Notes under the pieces: generated by a model | What the model was told of the DNA's origin: nothing | The model's database searches: none | Seen by the model: the letters and a program-made list of their open reading frames with translations, nothing else | Assembly (NCBI RefSeq): GCF_001006005.1 | Contig: NZ_CP011254.1 | Coordinates: 1,302,001-1,366,000 of the forward strand | Direction: 5' to 3' | Source of the DNA: Serratia fonticola | GTDB taxonomy: Bacteria; Pseudomonadota; Gammaproteobacteria; Enterobacterales; Enterobacteriaceae | Length of the DNA stretch: 64,000 nt | Position numbers and translations under genes: made by a program | Shown: positions 40,851 through 49,380 of the stretch, piece by piece | How the letters are laid out: each line of letters opens with the position of its first letter | Position numbering within the stretch: the stretch's first letter is position 1

Positions 40851-41911
40851 GATGCATCCTCCACGCCCAGCATGGCTCTGACTCGTGCCCGGTCAGTATC
40901 TACTGAGGCAAAATCATCAAAGGCCCGTTCCGCTACCGGAATAATATGGCGAGCGATAAAGGCGGCACCTTCGCGTGCCCCCGCCTCCGGCGACTTAAGG
41001 CAGCACTCCCATTCCAACGTAGCGACTCCAGGGAAGCCGTACTGCGTCAGCTTGCTGAAAATCGCCGGGAAGTCGATCTGCCCATCCCCCAACGAGCGGA
41101 AGCGCCCAGGTCTTTCCAACCACGGCTGGTAACCCCCATACACGCCACTGCGGGCGCTGGGGCGGTACTCGGCATCTTTGACGTGAAACGCGCGGATACG
41201 TGGGTGATAACAATCGATAAAGCCGAGATAGTCCATCTGCTGCAAATGCAGATGGCTCGGATCATAGAGAATATGGCAGCGGGGATGGTTGCCGACCTTG
41301 GCCAGAAAGCGTTCAAAGGTCACGCCGTCATGTAAATCCTCCCCCGGATGTAGCTCATAGCACACATCTACACCAGCCCGATCGAAGGCGTCCAGGATCG
41401 GCAGCCAGCGCTTGGCCAACTGTTCGAAGGCCTCCTCCAGCAGTAACGCATTATGCGGCGGCCAGGGATAGAAATAGGGCCACGCCAACGCCCCAGAGAA
41501 GGTCGCATGGGCCGTTAGCCCCAAGCGCTGAGATGCCTGTGCCGCCAGCAATAACTGTTCCGTTGCCCAGGCCTGCCGCTGCTGAGGCTTACCCCGGACT
41601 TCTGGCGGGGCAAAACCGTCAAAGGCCAGATCGTAGGCAGGATGGATGGCGACCAGTTGCCCTTGCAAATGCGTCGACAGCTCGCTGATACGGATACCGT
41701 GCCGCCCAAGCCGGGCGACGATCTCATCGCAATATTCCTGGCTGCGTGCCGCCAGCGCCAAATCGAAAATGGCCGGCTCAAGCGTGGGGATCTGGACGCT
41801 GGTGAAGCCCAGCCCAGCAGCCCACTCCGCCAAGCCATCCAGCGTATTAAACGGGGCCTGCTCGGCGATAAACTGCGCCAGAAACAATCCCGGCCCCTGC
41901 ATCGTCTTCAT
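40847..41911 (-). CDS. TIM-barrel sugar (phosphate) isomerase/epimerase
   Basis: A 354-residue AP-endonuclease-2/xylose-isomerase-like TIM barrel. The likely metal ligands are seen in order: glutamate in VCYELHPGED, aspartate/histidine in LYDPSHLHL, histidine in AFHVKDAEY and glutamate in VATLEWECC. It is longer than typical YcjR/IolE-type epimerases (about 260-300 aa), with an insert around the YGGYQPWLERPGRFRSLG segment. It overlaps both dehydrogenase neighbours by four bases, so all three are made together. Confidence 0.87.
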   Translation of the reverse strand: MKTMQGPGLFLAQFIAEQAPFNTLDGLAEWAAGLGFTSVQIPTLEPAIFDLALAARSQEYCDEIVARLGRHGIRISELSTHLQGQLVAIHPAYDLAFDGFAPPEVRGKPQQRQAWATEQLLLAAQASQRLGLTAHATFSGALAWPYFYPWPPHNALLLEEAFEQLAKRWLPILDAFDRAGVDVCYELHPGEDLHDGVTFERFLAKVGNHPRCHILYDPSHLHLQQMDYLGFIDCYHPRIRAFHVKDAEYRPSARSGVYGGYQPWLERPGRFRSLGDGQIDFPAIFSKLTQYGFPGVATLEWECCLKSPEAGAREGAAFIARHIIPVAERAFDDFASVDTDRARVRAMLGVEDAS

Positions 41912-42984
41912 GCTTCTCTCCCTAATATCACCGTACGTTGGCTGCGTACCGCCTCGTCCGCCGCCAGCACCACCCGTAAGCTGTTCAACGCATCCTGAAG
42001 ATGCTGATTGAGATCCAGCCCCTCACAAATAGCCTGTAAAAAGTACCGCTGTTCACTCAGACACAGCGCTAAATGGTCCGGCTCATCCTGACAGTCGATC
42101 CAGCGATCCGGCCGCGTAAAGCGGTTCTCATCGTCCAAATCGGCATAATGCACCCGCAATGATTCGGTTTTGGTATGCCCCCCAACATCGTCAGAAGCCC
42201 TTTCGTGATGACGAGCCACGATCGAAACCGCGCCGCGCGGCCCAATGACGTCTTTCACAAAGTAGGCCGTTTCACTGATCATCGGCCCCCAGCCAGCCTC
42301 GTACCAACCGACCGAGCCATCGGCAAACCGCACCTGTAATTGGCCGTAGTTATACATCCCCTGCGGCAGGTCATCGCTCAGCCGGGCGCCGATTGCGCTC
42401 ACGCTGATCGGTTCGGCCTGGGCCATCTGGCACATCACGTCCAGATAATGTACGCCGCAATCGACGATTGGCGACAATGACTGCATCAGGTTGCGATGCA
42501 CATTCCACATCTGCCCGTGGCTTTGCTGGTTGAGGTTCATCCGCATCACCAAAGGCTTACCCAAACCCCGAGCGAGCTCCACAAACTGCTGCCAGGAGGG
42601 ATGATGGCGCAGGATATAGCCCACCACCACCTGCCGTTGTGCCTGCTTGGCAGCGGAAATCACCCTTTCGGCACCGGCCACTGTGGTAGCGAGCGGCTTT
42701 TCGATAAACAAATGACATCCCGCCGCCAGCGCCGCCAAGGCGTAGGCTTCGTGGGTGTCCGGATAAGTGGTCAGGCACACGGCATCAGGCCGGGTTTGCG
42801 CCAGCGCCAACTCAAAGTCGCTAAAGGTGGGATAACCGCCCCCCAAACGTTGATTGAGCAGCTCACGCGACTCGCCCCGTGCCACCAGCCCGCAGATTGT
42901 CACCCCATCCATAGCGTGGTAGGCCTCGGCATGGGACGCCCCCATATTGCCGCAGCCCACCACCAGCACCCGCAAATCAGCCAT
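41908..42984 (-). CDS. Gfo/Idh/MocA family oxidoreductase, upstream copy
   Basis: A 358-residue sugar/inositol-type dehydrogenase with classical nucleotide loop GCGNMG (10-15), EKPLA with the family lysine near 96, and a substrate-site DCGVHYLDVM near residue 177. The C-terminal beta-sheet domain completes the fold. It overlaps the permease gene upstream by eight bases and the isomerase downstream by four. Confidence 0.88.
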   Translation of the reverse strand: MADLRVLVVGCGNMGASHAEAYHAMDGVTICGLVARGESRELLNQRLGGGYPTFSDFELALAQTRPDAVCLTTYPDTHEAYALAALAAGCHLFIEKPLATTVAGAERVISAAKQAQRQVVVGYILRHHPSWQQFVELARGLGKPLVMRMNLNQQSHGQMWNVHRNLMQSLSPIVDCGVHYLDVMCQMAQAEPISVSAIGARLSDDLPQGMYNYGQLQVRFADGSVGWYEAGWGPMISETAYFVKDVIGPRGAVSIVARHHERASDDVGGHTKTESLRVHYADLDDENRFTRPDRWIDCQDEPDHLALCLSEQRYFLQAICEGLDLNQHLQDALNSLRVVLAADEAVRSQRTVILGREA

Positions 42985-44239
42985 CGCGTTTCTCCCCTGC
43001 TGGAATATCGCGGTAGTTGAAGGTGAAGAAGAACAGCGCGGCGATCGCCAATGCGCCGAAGGCTGGATACCACCAGAAATGTTGCCATTGCGGCAACGCC
43101 GCAGCCCCTTCCGCCGTCACCATATGGTTAAACAGCGCACCGCTGATCTGCGAACCAATCAACATACCGATGCCGTAGGTGAACAGCACCAGCAGGCTTT
43201 GTGCCTGGCCTTTTACCTTGTCGCCCGCCACTTTATCGGTATAGATAAAGCCGATAACGAAGAAGAAGTCATAGCACATGCCATGCAGGATGATGCCGAG
43301 GTAGATCATCCAGCGCATTTCTTCGGTAATGCCCAGAGCGAACATCACGTAGCGCAGGAACCAGGAAAGCATGCCGATCATCAGCATGTATTTGATCCCC
43401 AACCGGGCAAACAGGAACGGGATCAGCAGCATGAAGAACAGCTCGGACATTTGCCCCAGCGACATCACGCCACCCACGTTGGTGAAACCAGCCGCGGCAA
43501 CGAACGGCGCGGCATAGGCGTAATACGCCGCCAGCGGGATGGAGATCAGCATGGCGCAGATGATAAACACCAGGAAATGGCGCTGCTTGAGCATCGCGAA
43601 AGCATCGGCGCACAGCAGATCGCGCATTTTTACTGGTTTGCCGCGTTCCGGTGCCGGGGTATGCGGCAGCGTAAAACTGTAAATCGCCAATACCAGCGAG
43701 GCTACGGCAGCCAGCGTGAAGATATCGGTACTGTCCGACAGGCCACTGCTGCCGACGATCAGCCCGGCGACAATCCAGCCAAAGGTGCCGAACGCCCGCA
43801 CGACCGGGAAGGCTTTCTCGCTGTTGCTCAGGCTATAAAATGCCACGTTGTTGCTCAGGGCAATGGTGGGCATGTAGCACAGCATATAGCCGAAGATGAT
43901 CCACAACAGCCCGCTGCCCTGCCCCTCGGCAAAGAAGCCAGGCATCATCCACAGCAGGCCTGCCCCAATCAGGTGCAACACAGCCAATACTTTTTGCGAG
44001 GCAAAGAAGCGATCGACCACCATACCCAGCACAAAAGGCGACAGGATGGAGGCGATCGGCCCGGTGGAATAGGCATCACCAATAATCGCCGCCAGGCCGT
44101 ATTTGCCCATCACCACGCCAAGCGTAACGTACCAGGCCCCCCAGACAAAAAATTGCAGGAACATCATCAGTGCCAGCCGTGGCACGACCCATTTGAACGT
44201 GGCGCCTTTGGCCCCCAAGGCCTGGCTATCTGTTTGCAT
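42977..44239 (-). CDS. MFS nucleoside:H+ symporter-family permease
   Basis: A 420-residue permease of the Nuc_H_symport (NupG/XapB) family, with about 12 transmembrane helices. Recognisable blocks are LQFFVWGAWYVTLG near the start, MPTIALSNNVAFYS, the SELFFMLLIPFLFARLGIKY segment and DFFFVIGFIY. Relatives outside the nucleoside transporters occur beside Gfo/Idh genes, so its substrate may be a glycoside or inositol rather than a nucleoside. No nucleosidase is nearby. Confidence 0.87.
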   Translation of the reverse strand: MQTDSQALGAKGATFKWVVPRLALMMFLQFFVWGAWYVTLGVVMGKYGLAAIIGDAYSTGPIASILSPFVLGMVVDRFFASQKVLAVLHLIGAGLLWMMPGFFAEGQGSGLLWIIFGYMLCYMPTIALSNNVAFYSLSNSEKAFPVVRAFGTFGWIVAGLIVGSSGLSDSTDIFTLAAVASLVLAIYSFTLPHTPAPERGKPVKMRDLLCADAFAMLKQRHFLVFIICAMLISIPLAAYYAYAAPFVAAAGFTNVGGVMSLGQMSELFFMLLIPFLFARLGIKYMLMIGMLSWFLRYVMFALGITEEMRWMIYLGIILHGMCYDFFFVIGFIYTDKVAGDKVKGQAQSLLVLFTYGIGMLIGSQISGALFNHMVTAEGAAALPQWQHFWWYPAFGALAIAALFFFTFNYRDIPAGEKRDG

Positions 44240-44286
44240 AACTCCCCCATCGGTGTTGGTTGGTTAATACAGCAACGACGCCGGTG

Positions 44287-45204
44287 CTAACCGCTTTCCG
44301 GCAAAAAGGACGGCATCACCACGCCGCCGGGTTGTTGCGCCTGGCCTTTCACCTGCGCGATATGTAATTCACAAATTCGTCCTCCCCAGCGCAGCAAAAC
44401 CTGGCTAAGCGCGGAGCGCTCTGCGGGTACCAATACCACCGGTGTCGTACCGCGATGATGGCTATCCAGCATCCAGCCAAGTAACTCCAGGGCGATCTCT
44501 TCGCTATGGCAGCACCCCGGCCCTAACATACGGGAGGCCGGATGCGCCACCGAGGCCAGATAACCGCCGATGCGATCGTCCAACTCCCAGACGGCAACCC
44601 GCCACAGTCCACTGGCGTCATTGAGGAAATAATCGATATCGCGCTGGCGTTCGATGCCCAGTATTTCGCGCTCCAGCTCCAGGATGGCGGGCAGATCGTC
44701 GAGCCGGGCAGCCCGTACCTGGCCGCGAGTCAGGCGTGGGTAAGCAAATCCCTGGCTCGGCACCGGGATAGCCATATCCTGATAGAGGGCATACGGGGTA
44801 AATCCCCCGCGCTGGTAAAGCGAATAGGAATCCAGGTTCAACGCGCTGGATAGCAAACGGACCGGTAAGCCACCCGCCAGTTCGTCGGCCTTGGCCAACA
44901 AGCGGCTGGCAATTCTGCGGCCAAAATAATCGGGATGAACATTCATGATGCCCAACCCCAAATGAGTTTCACGCGGGTGGAAAAAGCAGGAGCCACAGAT
45001 CGCCCCTTGTTGATCGCGCGCAATCCAGTGGTGACCCTGATCCAACTGCTGGTAAACATCAACAAACAGGCCACAACTTTCTGGCCCGGCAGAGAAGATG
45101 TCGCCCAGCCCGTGGCGCTGATACCAGGCATTGGTTGAGCAATGGATCAGAGCGGCAATCTCACTGCGATCCTGCGCCTGCGCTAGCTCAAGCTGTATCT
45201 CCAT
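44287..45204 (-). CDS. two-domain GNAT-family acetyltransferase
   Basis: A 305-residue protein with two GNAT-like halves. The N-terminal one (about 5-150) carries the acetyl-CoA loop region GLGIMNVHPDYFGRRIASRL. The C-terminal one (about 160-290) has REILGIERQRDIDYF and a degenerate core. It starts after a strong AGGAGG, and it is the first gene of the LacI-linked operon, 47 bases before the permease. An acetyltransferase is unusual beside two sugar dehydrogenases; the acceptor is unknown. Confidence 0.82.
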   Translation of the reverse strand: MEIQLELAQAQDRSEIAALIHCSTNAWYQRHGLGDIFSAGPESCGLFVDVYQQLDQGHHWIARDQQGAICGSCFFHPRETHLGLGIMNVHPDYFGRRIASRLLAKADELAGGLPVRLLSSALNLDSYSLYQRGGFTPYALYQDMAIPVPSQGFAYPRLTRGQVRAARLDDLPAILELEREILGIERQRDIDYFLNDASGLWRVAVWELDDRIGGYLASVAHPASRMLGPGCCHSEEIALELLGWMLDSHHRGTTPVVLVPAERSALSQVLLRWGGRICELHIAQVKGQAQQPGGVVMPSFLPESG

Positions 45205-45256
45205 CTGCCACCTCCTATTGCGTCGGTCTTTCGGGATTTCGCGGCAAAAGCCAAAA

Positions 45257-45270
45257 TGAAATCGATTACA
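45257..45270. promoter_or_regulatory. candidate LacI-family operator 1
   Basis: TGAAATCGATTACA, a near-palindrome centred on ATCGAT, typical of GalR/LacI operators. It recurs inverted 32 bases away, 53 bases upstream of the GNAT start. Confidence 0.7.
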
Positions 45271-45288
45271 TTTAGCTGATAAATAAAA

Positions 45289-45302
45289 TGTAATCGATTT
45301 CT
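45289..45302. promoter_or_regulatory. candidate LacI-family operator 2
   Basis: TGTAATCGATTTCT, the inverted copy of operator 1 with one terminal mismatch. The centre-to-centre distance of 32 bases, three helical turns, suits paired binding on one DNA face. The operators bracket an A/T-rich stretch that may be the promoter. Confidence 0.7.
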
Positions 45303-45441
45303 TTTTTTCGGCAACCCGATTAAGCTAGATAAAAGCGTCGAGAAGAGAGATCTGTAATCGGCGTCACAAATTGCCCGTAGGGATCAGATTGATGCCAAAT
45401 TGGCAATGAGGCTAAATGTGTCGAGGTCGATATATACGACC

Positions 45442-45467
45442 GTAGGGGCGCCGCATGCTGCGCCCGT
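45442..45467. repeat. short palindromic dispersed repeat, copy 2
   Basis: All 26 bases match the copy at 3347-3372 in opposite orientation. It lies upstream of the lacI-type gene. Confidence 0.7.
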
Positions 45468-45532
45468 TTAACAGCAACACAGCCTCTACATAGTGTGCAT
45501 TGCCATATAGTAGGCAGAAGGAAAAGCAAACC

Positions 45533-46513
45533 ATGTCGATAGCAAAGGTGGCGAAAATCGCTGGCGTCTCAGCGGCCACCGTCTCACGGGTGTTGAACGG
45601 CCAACAGATCGTCAAACCAGCCACTCGCGATAAGGTCCTGGCGGCGATCCGCGCATGTGACTATCAACCCAACCTGCTCGCACGCCAACTGCGCACTGCC
45701 CGCAGCGGGATGCTGCTGGTGCTGGTGTCCAATATCACCAACCCCTTTTGCTCCCTGGTAGTACGCGGTATCGAAGAAGAAGCCGAACGCCACGGTTACC
45801 ATATTCTGCTGTGCAACTCGGAATCTAATCCAACCCGTGAATCCGCCTACCTCAGCCTGCTGAGTGGCAAAGTGGTTGACGGGGTGATCACCATGGATGC
45901 CATCAGCTGTTTGCCAGGGCTGACCGCCATGATCGGTGATTTCCCCTGGGTGCAATGCGGCGAAGGGGATACCCAATTCCGCGCCTCCTCCGTCACCATC
46001 GATAACCACCAGGCCGCCATGGCCGGTGTACAGCACCTGGCAGCCAAAGGGCGCCAACGGATCGCGTTGCTCAATGGTGATATGCGTTACCTGTATTCAC
46101 AACAGCGGGAACAGGGCTACCGGCAGGCGTTGGCAGAGTTGGGGCTGGACTATTGCCGGGTTGAATATGTCGAAGGGCTGGATTACTCCGCTGGAGCCAA
46201 GGCGATGAGTGATTTGCTGACCGACGGACCACGGCCAGATGCGGTATTTGCCATTTCAGATGTGATTGCCGGGGGCGCGATGAGTACCTTGCACCAGCAG
46301 GGCTTGCGTATTCCAGAAGATATCGCAGTGATGGGATTTGACGGTGTGCCGTTTGGCAGCATCACCACTCCGCCGCTGACCACCATCGTACAGCCCATGC
46401 ATCAGTTCGGCGTGCGTAGCGTGCAGTTGCTGCTGGAGAAAATTCAGGGCCAGCAGTTGCCCCCTTGCCACGACGTGCTGAATTGGCAACTGCTGGAACG
46501 GAGTTCAACCTAA
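45533..46513 (+). CDS. LacI-family transcriptional regulator
   Basis: A 326-residue GalR/LacI-type regulator: N-terminal helix-turn-helix and hinge (about 1-60, IAKVAKIAGVSAATVSRVLN, LARQLRTARSGM), then a periplasmic-binding-protein-like effector domain (about 60-326, with NPFCSLVVRGIEEEAE and the usual end-of-gene PPLTTIVQPM region). The ATG at 45533 is chosen because AAGGA lies upstream and it gives MSIAKVAK; an earlier in-frame ATG has poor context. It is divergent from the five-gene operon, which carries two ATCGAT operators. It ends nine bases inside the opposing phzF-like gene. Confidence 0.9.
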   Translation: MSIAKVAKIAGVSAATVSRVLNGQQIVKPATRDKVLAAIRACDYQPNLLARQLRTARSGMLLVLVSNITNPFCSLVVRGIEEEAERHGYHILLCNSESNPTRESAYLSLLSGKVVDGVITMDAISCLPGLTAMIGDFPWVQCGEGDTQFRASSVTIDNHQAAMAGVQHLAAKGRQRIALLNGDMRYLYSQQREQGYRQALAELGLDYCRVEYVEGLDYSAGAKAMSDLLTDGPRPDAVFAISDVIAGGAMSTLHQQGLRIPEDIAVMGFDGVPFGSITTPPLTTIVQPMHQFGVRSVQLLLEKIQGQQLPPCHDVLNWQLLERSST

Positions 46514-47287
46514 AAGAGAGCCACGCAAGAAGATGCGCGCATAACCACCCAGCAACGTACGTTCTCCTTGCTGCTCGCAGAACAACTCGCCGCCGCGTGA
46601 TGACAGCTGTTTTGCATGTAACTCCTGGCGGCCAAGACGCGCCGTCCAATAAGGCATCAGTATGCAATGGGCAGAGCCGGTGACCGGATCTTCGCTGCGA
46701 TCCATTGAGAAATAACGCGAGACAAAATCCACCTCATCACCCGGAGCCGTGACGATCACGCCGCAACCCACGTGGTCGATCAGCTCGGCGATCGCAGGCT
46801 GCACCGCCCTGACCTGCGCCTCATCGGCCAATACCGCCATCAGCGACTGGGCTCGCCACACTTCCTGCGGTTGCACACCGAGCAAAGCGGCCAACTGTGG
46901 CGGTTCAGCAATTTTCTGTGGTGGGCGAGAAGGGAAATCCAGGATCAGCCGTTCACCGTCGGCCGCATCGCGTTTGACATACAGCTCACCGCTGGCGGAA
47001 CGGAAACGGATATCGCTCAACCCCGGGTTGACCACGTTTAACAGCACGTGCGCCGAGGCCAAAGTAGCATGCCCGCACAGATCCACTTCCCGCGTTGGCG
47101 TGAACCAGCGGATCGCGTACATATCACCATCCTGCCAGACAAAACTGGTTTCCGGCAGGTTCAGCTCGTTGGCGATGGCCTGCATCTGCGCCGCCTCCAG
47201 CGGTTGTTGCAGCAGGCAGACACCGGCCGGGTTGCCCCGCAGTCCCTCGCCGATAAAGGCATCCACATGGAAATAGTTTTCGTTCAT
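46505..47287 (-). CDS. PhzF-family isomerase/epimerase
   Basis: A 260-residue PhzF/diaminopimelate-epimerase-like protein. It has the catalytic glutamate region LPETSFVW near 45, the GHATLASAHV motif near 75 and DPVTGSAHC near 205, the second half's corresponding loop. PhzF relatives outside phenazine clusters have mostly unknown substrates; no phenazine genes are here. Its start is ten bases after lysE, so the two form an operon. The stop overlaps the lacI-type stop on the other strand by nine bases. Confidence 0.88.
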   Translation of the reverse strand: MNENYFHVDAFIGEGLRGNPAGVCLLQQPLEAAQMQAIANELNLPETSFVWQDGDMYAIRWFTPTREVDLCGHATLASAHVLLNVVNPGLSDIRFRSASGELYVKRDAADGERLILDFPSRPPQKIAEPPQLAALLGVQPQEVWRAQSLMAVLADEAQVRAVQPAIAELIDHVGCGVIVTAPGDEVDFVSRYFSMDRSEDPVTGSAHCILMPYWTARLGRQELHAKQLSSRGGELFCEQQGERTLLGGYARIFLRGSLLG

Positions 47288-47297
47288 CAGCTTTCCC

Positions 47298-47900
47298 TCA
47301 ATGCCAAATCAGTAATACACAGGCGGCAGTTAACAGCCCCATCGACACGTTAAAGATTATCCAGGCCTTCTTGCTGCGCAGCAGGCGACCAATCACCGTA
47401 CCAAAACCTAACCAGATGATCCCAGCCACGATATTGACGGCAAAGATGCCGAAGGCGATAGCCAGAATGGAATGGTTGTACTTGTCCCCCGCCAGGCTAA
47501 AGCTCGCCACCGCCCCCAGCGCCATCAGCCAGGCCTTGGGATTGAGGAACTGCAACAGCCAGCCTTGGTACAGACGCACCGGCTTCGGTGGCGGCGCGTC
47601 GGTTTCCAGCTTTTCATAGGCCGCCGTCGCCACTTTCCACGCCAGCCACAACAGATAAAGGCTGCCGAGGATTTTCAAGATCAGGTGCAAAGAAGGATAA
47701 ATCAGGATCAGCCCACCCACGCCAAATGCCACCAACACCAAGATACTTTGCATGCCCAGCATGATGCCGATCATCAGCCATAATGAACGCATAAAGCCGA
47801 AATTGGCCCCTGAAGTGGTGAGCAACATATTGTTGGGGCCAGGGGTGATCGCGGCCACCCACAGGAAGCCTAGCATCGAAAGAAATAAACTCAGTTCCAT
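47298..47900 (-). CDS. LysE/RhtB-family amino-acid exporter
   Basis: A 200-residue, six-helix LysE-type exporter. The start MELSLFLSMLGFLWVAAITP and the signature ITPGPNNML are the family's. Sequence resembles the EamB/YfiK-like subgroup (cysteine or O-acetylserine export in E. coli), but the substrate is not certain. The ATG at 47900 is chosen over longer in-frame starts because it begins the family's first helix and has GAGGAG upstream. The downstream phzF-like gene shares its transcript. Confidence 0.87.
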   Translation of the reverse strand: MELSLFLSMLGFLWVAAITPGPNNMLLTTSGANFGFMRSLWLMIGIMLGMQSILVLVAFGVGGLILIYPSLHLILKILGSLYLLWLAWKVATAAYEKLETDAPPPKPVRLYQGWLLQFLNPKAWLMALGAVASFSLAGDKYNHSILAIAFGIFAVNIVAGIIWLGFGTVIGRLLRSKKAWIIFNVSMGLLTAACVLLIWH

Positions 47901-48018
47901 GAAGCGGGTGCTCCTCACCCAAATGACTTTTTTTGCAGTATGATTGCTAATACATGTGTTTGAAGCTAACAGTGCGGTTCGGATCACACAATAGCCGCCA
48001 ACAAGAATTTTATTCATT

Positions 48019-48999
48019 ATGTATGAATCCTTTCGCCCCCTGACCGGGGCCAGTAATCCACACCTGCAAACCCTGCTGCCACGGCTGGTACGCCGCCGCG
48101 TACTGCTGCAACCTCATTGGCAACGGCTGGAGTTGCCGGACGGCGATTTCGTCGATCTGGCCTGGAGTGAAGATCCGCAACTGGCGCGCGATAAACCTCG
48201 CGTGGTGCTGTTCCATGGGTTAGAGGGTAATTTCTACAGCCCTTACGCACATGGGCTGCTCAATGCCTGGCGCGAGCAAGGCTGGTTGGGCGTGGTGATG
48301 CATTTCCGTGGTTGCAGCGGCGTGCCCAACCGTAAGCAACGCATCTACCATTCCGGCGAAACGGAAGATGCCCGCTTCTTCCTGCGCTGGCTGCGTGACA
48401 GCTTTGGCGAAGTGCCAACGGCGGCGGTCGGGATTTCCCTGGGCGGCAATATGCTGGCCTATTATCTGGCCCAACAGGGCAATGACAGCCTGCTACAGGC
48501 GGCAGTGGTCGTTTCCGCCCCGCTGATGCTGGAACCTTGCTCGCTCCGCATGGAACAGGGATTCTCACGCGTTTATCAGCGCTACCTGCTGGGCCAACTC
48601 AAGCAAAATGCCACCCGCAAGCTGCTGCACTACCCAGGCACCTTGCCGTTGGATTTGTCGCAACTGAACAAGCTGCGGCGCATTCGCGAGTTTGATGATG
48701 TGATCACCTCGCGCATTCACGGTTTCAGCGACGCGGTCGATTACTATCGCCGCTGCAGCGCCCTGCCGCTGTTGCCGCAGATCACCACACCGCTGCTGAT
48801 CATTCATGCTAAAGACGATCCCTTTATGACCGATGCGGTGATCCCCGACCTCGCCAGCCTGCCGCCTAATATCGAATATCAGCTGACGGAGTGCGGTGGC
48901 CACGTCGGCTTTGTCGGCGGCACCTTGAAAAAACCGCAAATGTGGCTGGAGCAACGTATCCCAGCCTGGCTTTCTCCTTTTTTGGAATCCACCAAGTGA
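48019..48999 (+). CDS. yheT: alpha/beta-hydrolase YheT
   Basis: YheT is a predicted hydrolase of the AbhD4/YheT-like group. The 326 residues have the nucleophile elbow GISLGGNML (about 146) and the charge relay in KDDPFMTD (aspartate about 272) and ECGGHVGF (histidine about 300). In E. coli it directly follows yheS; here the two are split by 15.4 kb. Its substrate is not established. Confidence 0.94.
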   Translation: MYESFRPLTGASNPHLQTLLPRLVRRRVLLQPHWQRLELPDGDFVDLAWSEDPQLARDKPRVVLFHGLEGNFYSPYAHGLLNAWREQGWLGVVMHFRGCSGVPNRKQRIYHSGETEDARFFLRWLRDSFGEVPTAAVGISLGGNMLAYYLAQQGNDSLLQAAVVVSAPLMLEPCSLRMEQGFSRVYQRYLLGQLKQNATRKLLHYPGTLPLDLSQLNKLRRIREFDDVITSRIHGFSDAVDYYRRCSALPLLPQITTPLLIIHAKDDPFMTDAVIPDLASLPPNIEYQLTECGGHVGFVGGTLKKPQMWLEQRIPAWLSPFLESTK

Positions 49000-49229
49000 T
49001 TATTCCCTGGCAAGAAATTGAACAAGAGACCCTCAACAGCCTGATCGAATCCTTTGTATTGCGCGAAGGAACCGACTACGGCGAGCACGAACGTTCGCTG
49101 GAACAGAAGGTCGACGACGTGCGCCGCCAGTTGAAAAGCGGCGAAGTGGTGCTGGTGTGGTCAGAGCTACATGAAACCGTCAACATCATGCCTCGCGGGC
49201 AGATCCGCGCCGGGCAGGAGGAAATTTAG
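48996..49229 (+). CDS. yheU: YheU family protein
   Basis: A 77-residue protein of unknown function. [20 protein letters not shown] at the start matches E. coli YheU. It begins with GTG, four bases inside the yheT stop (GTGA), so it is translationally coupled to yheT. An in-frame upstream extension is the out-of-frame reading of yheT and is rejected. The family is a small helical domain. Confidence 0.93.
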   Translation: MIIPWQEIEQETLNSLIESFVLREGTDYGEHERSLEQKVDDVRRQLKSGEVVLVWSELHETVNIMPRGQIRAGQEEI

Positions 49230-49380
49230 TCTTATTGCATGCTATGACTGAGGGAAAAAATCAGGTAACAATGCAGTATTGCAAACCAACGCGCACAATT
49301 TCGCCTTGGGCGAAAGGGCATCAGCCATACTAAAAATCTTATTCTGAGCCTGCGCATTTAATACGGAGTGACCCTCTATC

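Larger units (their letters stand above)
45205..45532. other. divergent control region of the LacI-linked operon
   Basis: 328 bases between the GNAT gene and the lacI-type gene. It contains the two operator-like palindromes, a 13-base palindrome TGCCAAATTGGCA at 45393-45405, and one dispersed repeat copy. No gene is visible. Confidence 0.7.

Noticed and set aside
42947..44290. 447-codon open frame opposite the MFS permease
   Set aside because: Its translation is low-complexity Q/H/R-rich, as expected from the reverse of a membrane protein gene.
46505..47287. The phzF-like gene as part of a phenazine cluster
   Set aside because: No phzA-G genes are nearby; PhzF-family proteins are widespread without phenazines.
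47950..48000. Possible CRP site before yheT (GTGCGGTTCGGATCACA)
   Set aside because: Only the second half-site is good; eight of ten at best, and the position is not convincing.
47298..48017. A longer start for the LysE-type exporter
   Set aside because: The extra 39 residues are not family-like; the start at 47900 opens the first helix and has GAGGAG upstream.
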